DNA of 64,000 nucleotides. It comes from Malaya genurostris (lineage: Eukaryota; Arthropoda; Insecta; Diptera; Culicidae). The stretch is taken from positions 120,432,689 to 120,496,688 of the forward strand of contig NC_080570.1 in assembly GCF_030247185.1 (NCBI RefSeq), given 5' to 3'. The notes under the pieces were generated by a model that saw only the letters and a list, made by a program, of their open reading frames with translations, did no database searches and was not told the DNA's origin. Shown here piece after piece: positions 56,415 through 64,000 of the stretch; position 1 is the stretch's first letter; the number at the start of each line of letters is the position of its first letter. Made by a program: the position numbers and the translations under genes.

Positions 56415-56828
56415 AAGGGTGATTTTTTCTGGTATCTTTTTGGCAACACTGGTTTTTCCACAGATCACGCGTGAATCGTATCGTGTGTCATTGTCAAACT
56501 TGTTCAGTTTGGTCTATAATTTAATCATGAATGGGCGCTGGTAAAGTTGGAGGAAGATACGTCAACAAGCAAACTTGCCGCATCGGGAGTGAAGACCAGA
56601 CAGAAGCATTCAAAAAAAGTCACTGTTTGGTGTGGATTATAGGCCGATATGTTGGAGAGAGTGTGCCAAAATTGGACCTTGTGCATGGGCCATCGAAAGC
56701 GGAGCCGCGGCCAATATTTGCTTGGAATCATCTTCAAACATTGATCGTTCTATCGATTCCAATAAAGATTTCATCAGTTCTCCTATATTTTTTAAATTAA
56801 ATTCTACACCTCTTAAAAAATCACCCTT
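56415..56828 (+). mobile_element. deleted DD41D transposon
   Basis: Ends AAGGGTGATTTTTT and AAAAAATCACCCTT. It keeps 'gatacgtcaacaagcaaact' coding YVNKQTCRIGSEDQTEAFK and a diverged 3' tail ('ggagccgcggccaa'). The SDEAHF segment and most catalytic parts are gone. Related to 33546-33850. Confidence 0.8.
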
Positions 56829-57198
56829 TAGTTAAAACTAAGACTCAGAAACTGAACGATTTTTGGTTTTTACTAAATTTTTGAGGCTTAATTTATGTTC
56901 GGAATTCGTATCCCCAATTTTAATTCAGGATATAAACTTTAGAATTCTGGAACCAAATGTATGATATGAATTCTCGATTTGGTTTCTGGAACAAAATTTT
57001 AGAATCGGAATTCTGGAGCTGACTTCAGAACCATAATTTAATTTCTGAATTCAGTTTCAGAAGTTAATTCCAAAACTCAGTTTCAGAGGTCGTTTCCAGA
57101 ATTCAGAACCTGCAAGCTGGAATTTAATTCGAAACTGGGGTTATGATACTAGATGGTGGGACAGAAATCAGTTCCTTTAATCAGATTCGGAGTTGAAG
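56829..57198. other. degenerate GAATTC/TTCAGAA low-complexity DNA
   Basis: Long run of words such as 'ggaattcag', 'ctgaattcagtttcag', as in E2 (20400-22000). No gene. It ends in GTTGAAG, the X2 target word. Confidence 0.6.
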
Positions 57199-57751
57199 CA
57201 AATACAAATTATAATACGGAATGCTTCGACAAATTATCAAGGACACATTTTGCATCGTGCGGTACACTGTCATGATACACTGTTAGAGTGACAATGTACT
57301 TTAACGAGTTTTCTATAAAACTAGCAACACTGAAGGGTAAGAACAAGTTCACCATAGTTACTGTTTATTATAGTGAAAAATAAATAAACAAACAGTTTTT
57401 ATCTGATAATCAAGATTACTAGCGAAATGTAAGTTGAACAATAATCTAGAATGGTAAAGCCACCATGAATACACTACTAGCGCGTTGTATATTCGATTGT
57501 ATTGATATTTGTAGATTCGTGGGTGTTTGTGTTCATTTTTCATCTTTTGTGCTAGTTCCGGCGATGTTTAGACTGATTGTTGCCAGCCCCCTGCTTGGCC
57601 GCCATGTTCTTGTGACCATCATCTTTTGGCAAAGACGAAAACAACGAAGAAGTATGTAAACATAAACAAAAGGTGGTTGATGCTGAATATCTTCGAGATT
57701 TTTGTAAACAAAGTTGATTTTTGTACGTTTGATTATAATTGTGATGTCGTT

Positions 57752-60609
57752 ATGAAATGTGCGGGGCCGAATTGTAATACTGACTTTCACGATCGATCTT
57801 CGGGCTGCTCCAGGCATAAAATTCCGCTGGATCTTATATTACGTGCAAAGTGGATTAATGCTATAGTGAATGATAGTGTTTCAATGAATAATTATGATGC
57901 CAGGTTGGCAAAATTTAAAAATGCACGCATATGTTCAAAACATTTCACCACGGATTGTTTCACCACGGGACCGAATGCACAGACGCGTCGACGACTCAAT
58001 TTGGATGCCATTCCGACTATTTTTGAAGTCGAAAACGAGTCTCTTATATCCGAAGCAATCAATATTTCGAGATCTTTGCTACCAGGTTCTGGACATCCCG
58101 AAAGTAATGATGTTGCGTTTTCGTTCAGCGATAAATTTGAAAGTACACCAGACGGTCTGGTTTTCGATCGCATCATTCGAAATAGGTAACATAATTCATT
58201 TCCTGTTTCTGTAACGAAGTATTTTGCATTATAATTTTTTGATTAGCACAATCCGTTATACTGGAGATATGATTGAAGAAAATTTAACTCCCGAAAATGT
58301 GATGAAATTCGTTCCGAAATTGCGTGCCAGAATGACCTCTAATCAGAAATCTGTAAGACGACTTAGGGCACAAAATAAACGATTACATGACAAGGTACGA
58401 AAAATGGAAGAACTTTATCGTAAACTCCAGACGAAGCAACTTTTGTCAGAAGAGAGCTCGTCATTACTTAGGGTAAAATAACTCGATTCTTATGAATCAA
58501 CGAATATGTTTATATTCATTAATCATTTTTCAGAAAAATTCGGCAAACTATGATTTATTTAATCGATTAATGTACCGAAGAGCAAGACAACCGTACAGTG
58601 ATAAATTACGTAGTTTCGCTACAACTCTTCATTTCTATTCTCCTAGCGCCTATCGTTTTGTACGAAAAACTTTTAATAACACATTGCCCCATGAAAGAAC
58701 AATCATTCGTTGGTACTCAAGCATTGATGGAGAACCAGGAATGACCGCAGAATCGATTGCTGCCATCAAAGCAAAGGCGGAAGAGTATGCTATCCAGGGT
58801 AAATTAATTCTCGGATGTTTGATGATGGACGAAATCGCTATACGTCAGCAAATAATCTGGAACCGTTTCACCGAAGGAGTTGTACAGAAGCACTATATAG
58901 ACAGTGCTAACAGAAACAGTTTAGATCGCCTTTCTGCCGCACGAGAAGCACTCGTTTTTATGGTGACTGGCATGCAAGAGAGCTGGAAAATACCAATTGC
59001 CTATTTTTTTATCAATGGAATGAATTCACAAGAAAAGAAAGAGATCATAATAACCATCTTGAAATGTCTCCATCATACTGGCATTATTATACCAGTATTC
59101 ACTTTTGATGGTACGAAAACTAACATCGCCACGGCCAATGCACTTGGATGTGACATACAAGCTCACTCGAAAGAATCCTTTCGGGCGGCTTTCAAACATC
59201 CATGTGCTGAGTATAAAGTGAATGTTTTACTCGACGCAGTTCATATGGTCAAATTAGTTAGAAATACTCTAGAATCACAGAAAGTTATCATGACTCCTAA
59301 CGGTGAAGCCAAATGGGAATATGTCCGCATGCTGAAAGAGTATCAACAACTGAACGGGATAAAGCTTGCCCCAAAACTCACTGACAAACAGATTTGTTTC
59401 CATGACTCGAAAATGAAGGTAATTTTAGCCACCCAGGTCATTAGTAACAGCGTTGCTTCAGCCTTAGAACATTTACAAGAAATCGAGGAAGATTTCGCGA
59501 ATTGTTTGCCAACGGTCGAGTTCTTGGGTTTATTTAATGACCTGTTCGATATTCTGAACAGCATGATTGATTCGAATGACGGTTTTAAAAAACCTTTGTC
59601 TTACCAAAATTTTGATCTTTATTATCATGCGTTTGAATACACTGATCATTGCATTCGAAGTATGAGACTGCAGGATGGAACGAGTCTTCTTACTTCTCGA
59701 TATAAAACGGGATTCTTAGGGTTCTTGGTGAATATTGTGACTATATGTGATATATACCGTACGTACTGTTTTAAAGGACTCGATGAACAAAAGTCGGATC
59801 AAGAAGCATTAGACCGTTTGTACACATATCGATTGAGTCAAGACCATCTAGAAACGTTTTTTGGGGCTGTACGAGCTAAAGGTGGTTCCAACGACAATCC
59901 AAATGCCAGTCAGTTGAAAGCATGCTATAAACGTTTAATAAAAAACAATACAATAGTTTGCTTAGGAGAAGCTAACTGTTTAAATTTTAATAATACACAA
60001 TTATTGAACACCGAGAGCCGCACTGAAACATTCGTTAAAGATTATCTTACGGTTTCAAAAGATGAAATCCAACAGTCTGACAAAGAAAATTTCTGCCCAG
60101 TGCCCAATAGTAAATCTTTATCCGAAAATAAGTTTATTGAAGCAGCTTTGAAAAGTTATACAATAAACTTACAAAAAAATCTTCTACGTACTATAAAATG
60201 CCAAGAGTGCAAAACCGATATCGTGTCGGATAAAACGAATTTTAGTGTAACCATTTGCAGAATTAGTGAACTACAGTTCCGAGTGAGTATGTTGGGTAGA
60301 TTTTTTTTTTCATTTCTAACGATTTCTATTATATCGTAGGCGATTGTAGGAAATGTTTATAATTTCAACGTAATGAAGCATTACCAAACTCTCGTGGCTA
60401 GTACCGCAGCATCGACTAAAAATGAATTCTATACCATGTTCCGACATAATCGTATCTGCACTATTGCAGATCATGTTCCCATGATCATCGAAAAAATTAT
60501 AACTTATTTTTTTGATATTCGCATAAATGAATATGCCAAAACAATGATTCCTCTCAAAGCAACAAATCGTCAGAAATTGACTAAGCTCATCCTGTTTGAA
60601 GGAAATTGA
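57752..60609 (+). CDS. P-element transposase, 892 aa, four exons
   Basis: Cut-and-paste, GTP-dependent transposase (family knowledge) that would act in the nucleus on P ends. Exons by inspection: 57752-58185, 58247-58472, 58534-60282, 60340-60609, with GT-AG introns of 61, 61 and 57 nt. The spliced frame has no stop. Residues 1-65 form a THAP finger: C3, C8, C61, H64, with P25, W34 and F65. A basic coiled-coil-like segment (about 150-220) follows, then NTLPHERTIIRWYSSIDGEP. DDE candidates are D319 (MMDE), D412 (FTFDGTKTN) and E660 (SQDHLETFFGAVR). The region between, with VLLDAVHMVKLVRN and LFNDLFDILNS, fits the GTP-binding insertion domain. A late CQEC pair is present. Start chosen because THAP proteins begin M-x-C. 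If intron 3 is retained, translation stops at TAG 60337-60339. Confidence 0.9.
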
Positions 60610-60634
60610 GAGTCTGCAGTTTTAGTGACGAATT

Positions 60635-60640
60635 AATAAA
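60635..60640 (+). terminator. polyadenylation signal of the P transposase
   Basis: AATAAA lies 25 bp after the stop codon. It is a plausible cleavage signal, leaving about 0.65 kb of untranscribed right-end DNA for transposase binding. Confidence 0.5.
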
Positions 60641-61326
60641 ACAGCATCAAATCCTTGTATTGCATTTCACTTTACTTTCAAAACTAATGGAAATTCATAT
60701 TTATCATATTGATGATGTAATTTAGTGGCTATGGAAATTGTTCACAATATGTTCTATGTCGACGACAACCGTTTGCTACTTCCTGGGATCTAGATACTCA
60801 TCAAACTAAAGCTTACTCTCCAAACAATTCATTATTCTATAGTTGCTTAGACACACATTGGTTTTGAAAATCTACACTGTTCGGTTTTGTGGTTAATACT
60901 TTATTCACTTCACATTACCCGTTATTCTGGTAATGAAGATTATCTGGAATAAATTTCATTACTATGCGATTTGGCTTCACACTGCAAACTTATACTTAGA
61001 AAAGAGAAATAGAACTTGCTGCCTATTCAACTGTTTGATTTTCATTCCATTTTGTGAATTTCGATGCCTAATCTTCCTCCTGCTACACCATTTCTGGCAA
61101 TATGCATCGTCAGCACTCTTTTACATATAATTCAACGAATATTCTTTCAAAACTACCTTACAAGATTTTCATATCCAATGATGTTTTGTATTTTACTTCG
61201 TTTTGTTTATTTTGCTCTCATTGACTTGCTAGCTTTGAAGGCCCCGATGAACCGAGATGTTGGTTACGATAGCACTTGCTGGAGCGCCTTATTGTTGCCA
61301 CCGGGCTGGATTGTTGCAGTTTAATA

Positions 61327-61978
61327 CACGCTCTTTGAACATAACTCATGGTTTGAGTTGCGATTACTCAAATTCATAAACTGGAACAATATGTCAAATT
61401 TTGAGTATGGATTCGAGTGAAATAAACTCGTTGCCATGAGTTCTCTCGCATTTATTCATATATTAGAGTATGCGTTGAGTTTTTAAACATTTGAGTGAAA
61501 AAATACTTCTCGCAGTTCAGTGCGTTTTCATTCTCGGAATATTCTTATCGAAATAAAAAATGCAAGAATACGTCGTTTTCCATTGCCGTTTCTAGGTTTT
61601 GAAAACATGAATCAACGTCAATCATCGATGTTTTGTGGTTTCAATTATGCTTAGTGAAAAGCCCAACATAGGGTTATCAAAATAATTCATTGATAAAAAT
61701 TGCATTCAAAAGAAAGAAGAATAAATATAAGAATATGAAAATAACGAAGAAAATTTTCTTGATTTTGAGAGCAAGGAACTCAAATTTTGAGTTGAACTTA
61801 CTCAAATTTTGAACAAAATATTTTTTCTTATTTTGAGTAAAAATTACTCAAGTTTCGACAATTTCGTCCCTTAACTCAAAAATGAGTAGATAGGTGGTAA
61901 CTCAAGTTTAGAGTACGTGCACTTTTAATGAATTTGAGTGATGTGTCACTCAATTTTGAGTTATGTTCAATCTGGGTG
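61327..61978. mobile_element. 652 bp MITE with TTGAACATAACTCA ends, TA target
   Basis: Left CACGCTCTTTGAACATAACT, right reversed CACCCAGATTGAACATAACT, TA on both sides (61325-61326, 61979-61980). Rich in ACTCAAATTTTGAGT-like words across the interior. No ORF. It inserted in X2 only 7 bp from the P element's target duplication. Confidence 0.85.
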
Positions 61979-62840
61979 TACAGCAACGATAAACATAAAC
62001 AAACAAGTTTGTTTTGCACCGTAGCAACTAGCATAAAGCGTTGCCAGAAACGATCTCCTTCCACATTTTAAAACTATCGCAATGAAAGGGAGATATTTGC
62101 AAGGCTTACTTGTTCATGTTGTGAACCAAACATTGGCGGTTCGTTTGTATGGGACTTAGGGGTACTATTTTGTATTTGGTTGAAGTTCAAGTTCAAAATT
62201 CTGGAACCTGGAGTCTAGAAATGAGTTCAGTTCCAGAATTCTAGAACTAATTTCATGAACTGAGTTCTTGATCTGGATCCGTGCCAGAGGTTTGCAACTC
62301 CTAAATTCCGAATTTAGTAATTTAATTCAGTTCCAGTTCTTGTATGTCTAGAATTCAGGTCCTGGTGTAGATAAATAAATGGTGGGGAAAGTACTTAATA
62401 GTTGCAAACATCGGATAAATTTCACAAAATCGTTTCGGCAAAGCTTTCCTCCTCTGAGTGTGCAAATCTAAAACTATAACATTGTTTGTTGTATTGTTTT
62501 ACTCTCATTTGCTCAACGTTTTATGAGTGGTAGAATATGTTTGTCGTCAATAAATCATACTTTAGTATAGATGCACCGTTACAATTCGGGAAGCGAAGCA
62601 AAATTCACACAATCAATCAACTAATACGATCGATTATTGACATTCGGAAGTGAATGCAAGTATGTTAGTTTTTTTCGTATTCACGGTCTACAGTCATTAT
62701 GTCCCTGACATTAACAACCCGCCTTTTTTCACTTCGGCCATGATTTTTCAAATGAATTTGACCATTTCTTGAAACAAACTGTTCAAAACAGTAACTCTTT
62801 CAAAATTTACCCACCAATTTGACAGCTCTTGCATAAGGTA

Positions 62841-63563
62841 TTAGGTGTACAACTTTGCTTCCGCCGTTTTTTTTTTCAAAATTTGAAGCTTTATTGCGAA
62901 AAAGTGCTTACAGATGTATTATTCAAAGTATTGTCCATCGCTAGCGACAACTTTCTCCCATCTTTCCGGAAATTTTCGGATCCCGGCTCGAAAAAAGGAG
63001 TCCGTGAGGCCGAGCATTGTCGTGTTGGAGGATGACTTTGCCATGTCGCTCTTGATACTGTGGCCGCTTTTCTTTTAGCGCGTGACTAAGGCGCATCAGT
63101 TGCGTTCGGTAGCGATCTCCTGTGATGGTTTCACCCGGTTTTAAGAGTTCGTAGTAAATTGTTATTCATCTTTGAAGGTTTTTTCTCTTCCACCATCATG
63201 TTTGTCTTCGACATCGAAATCACTATTTTTAAAACGTTGAAACCACTCCCGACACGTTCTTTTACTCAGAGCAGCATCACCGTAAGTTTCTGAAAGCATT
63301 CGATGCGCTTCAGTTGCATTTTTTTTTTGAATTGTAACATAAAAGTAAAACTTCCCGCAAATGGCGAGAATTGGGCACAAAAACAGACACTTTCGAGTGT
63401 GAATAATACGAAAACACGAAACAACTGTCACTGAACCGCCGATGACAATTCGTTAGGCAGTGTACACACTCACTTTAAAGGCATTATCATCTATGTATTT
63501 TAACCAGCCTCAGCAGGTTCAGCCTCCTATCGGACAACGGCGGAAGCAAAGTGGTACACCTGA
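62841..63563 (-). mobile_element. deleted mariner element
   Basis: Ends TTAGGTGTACAACTTTGCTT and, reversed, TCAGGTGTACCACTTTGCTT, continuing CCGCCG. TA lies on both sides (62839-62840, 63564-63565). At 723 bp it is about half the usual mariner length. It contains the transposase relic below. Confidence 0.88.
62890..63400 (-). pseudogene. mariner transposase relic, HTH plus part of catalytic region
   Basis: On the minus strand KKNATEAHRMLSETYGDAAL then SKRTCREWFQRFKNSDFDVE is the N-terminal helix-turn-helix of a mariner transposase (it resembles the cecropia/irritans type). After KTFKDE homology jumps to a core fragment (VKPSQEIATERN, KSDMAKSSSNTTM) and to a C-terminal piece (GSENFRKDGRKLSLAMDNT). 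The first catalytic segment and third Asp region are deleted, and stops are frequent. Confidence 0.82.
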
Positions 63564-63565
63564 TA

Positions 63566-64000
63566 TCATTTTCACACGATCAGCTCCTCTGCATTTGTTT
63601 TTAACGTAAATATGCCAATAAAATTTTTGCCCGTTAAACAGTTAAACCTTTTCCTGATGATTTCGAGATAAAGCAAAAACTATGACGTCACAAAAGCATT
63701 CGGCTGGGTAATTTGTCTGCCAAGATTTAGCCTTAAAAGTTATCACAAGTCATAAACGAGATACGGTTTCTGAAACAAGGCAGAGCAGTTAAAATCTGAG
63801 TCAAGAAACAGTCCAACCCACACGAACATTTCTGCACATGAATAGCCTAGTTCCAAATCTATCTACCTACTTTTTGTTCGTTAAACTACAGTACCAACGA
63901 TTACCGCACCTGAGAGGCTGAGAAACTGTGGAATAGGAATAGCAGGGAAACGAGCACACGTCAAAAAATCGGATAGAAATCTGTTTCGGCACAGTTGTTT
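63566..64000. other. no gene seen
   Basis: Mixed-composition DNA to the end of the window, without repeat ends or coding motifs that I can support. Confidence 0.4.

Larger units (their letters stand above)
57584..61308 (+). mobile_element. P element, 3.7 kb, apparently complete
   Basis: Starts CAGCCCCCTGCTTGG and ends (reversed) CAGCCCGGTGGCAAC; only the outer CAGCCC is clearly inverted, so terminal repeats are short or eroded. GATTGTTGC lies outside both ends (57575-57583, 61309-61317), while X1 has it once (30154-30162). P elements make 8 bp duplications; the ninth base may be chance. The element contains a four-exon transposase gene and about 0.7 kb of 3' DNA. Its end regions are shared with the 294 bp derivative at 15538. 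The intact gene and clean duplication imply a fairly recent insertion. Confidence 0.9.
57199..62179 (+). mobile_element. element X2, containing P element and a TA MITE
   Basis: Left end CAAATACAAATTATAATACG; the right end, reversed, CAAATACAAAATAGTACCCC. GTTGAAG flanks both sides (57192-57198 and 62180-62186), a perfect 7 bp duplication. Its sequence is the reverse of X1. Subtracting the P element and the MITE leaves roughly 0.6 kb. The stretch 57360-57580 and 61979-62110 correspond block by block to X1 30150-30700 and 29395-29530. Confidence 0.85.
55970..62735 (+). mobile_element. element E4 (E family), enlarged by nested insertions
   Basis: A diverged A end lies at 55972-56140 ('cttacttcactatggga', 'ccttttcaaaattcgcc', 'attgtgaatatcttgagtt'). 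The B end is at 62668-62735 ('ttcgtattcacgg', 'cattaacaacccgccttttt'). Inside are a deleted DD41D element (56415-56828), low-complexity GAATTC-type DNA (56850-57190, 62185-62380) like that in E2, and element X2 with its own insertions. Without them E4 would be near the 1.4-2.3 kb range of its relatives. Confidence 0.65.

Noticed and set aside
57626..57751. Upstream extension of the P transposase from a non-ATG or earlier Met
   Set aside because: The frame stays open upstream, but THAP proteins start M-x-C and the ATG at 57752 gives exactly that.

Overview
The window looks like repeat-packed intergenic or intronic DNA from a mosquito, most likely a culicine such as Aedes. That is inference. 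It rests on a DD37E ITm transposon, a tRNA-derived SINE of the kind I associate with Aedes, DD41D and DD34D mariner relatives, an RNase H-bearing I-type LINE, a P element, and AT-rich sequence with very little host coding capacity. Only one gene appears intact: the transposase of a P element (57584-61308). Its four exons and three tiny introns splice to an uninterrupted 892-codon frame with an N-terminal THAP zinc finger and DDE candidates.

Layout. 1-560 is unique-looking. 2.05-3.4 kb holds two copies of a dispersed repeat (C) that carries a CCAAT/CRE/TATA promoter module; a third copy is at 33.9-34.9 kb. 3.9-10.2 kb is a GTAACGC satellite interrupted by a ~3.9 kb element (E1). E1 contains broken histone H2A and H2B genes with their divergent promoters, and several MITEs. 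10.3-11.9 kb is a giant fold-back. Around 13.1 kb lies a possible host first coding exon. 14.4-24 kb holds hAT-like, Y, P-derived and E elements. 24.9-27.2 kb is another E element with a 554 bp unit repeated three times. 29.3-30.8 kb is element X1 with a TTAA element inside it. 33-42 kb has DD41D and mariner relics, an I-type LINE tail and a SINE. 47.8-49.1 kb is a dead DD37E transposon. 52.35-52.56 kb is a hairpin enclosing a tRNA-like sequence. 54-62.7 kb is the deepest nest: E4 contains X2, and X2 contains the P element.

Several insertions can be proved from the window itself, because empty copies of the host repeat are also present. X1 preserves the unoccupied target of the P element (GATTGTTGC once instead of twice). 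Y at 19.8 kb preserves the empty sites of both a 294 bp P-derived MITE and E2. Target duplications are visible for P (8-9 bp), X (7 bp), hAT-like elements (8 bp), ITm elements (TA), a TTAA element and several 3 bp MITEs.

How the parts work together: apart from the P element there is no functional gene system. The P transposase could act on its own ends and perhaps on the 294 bp derivative at 15.5 kb. The histone fragments and histone-like promoters inside dispersed repeats are the most unusual theme. GC-richer, unique-looking blocks (1-560, 12.5-13.4, 27.3-28.8, 35.3-36.1, 44.3-46.5, 51.8-52.1 kb) are the best places to look for host exons or regulatory DNA.
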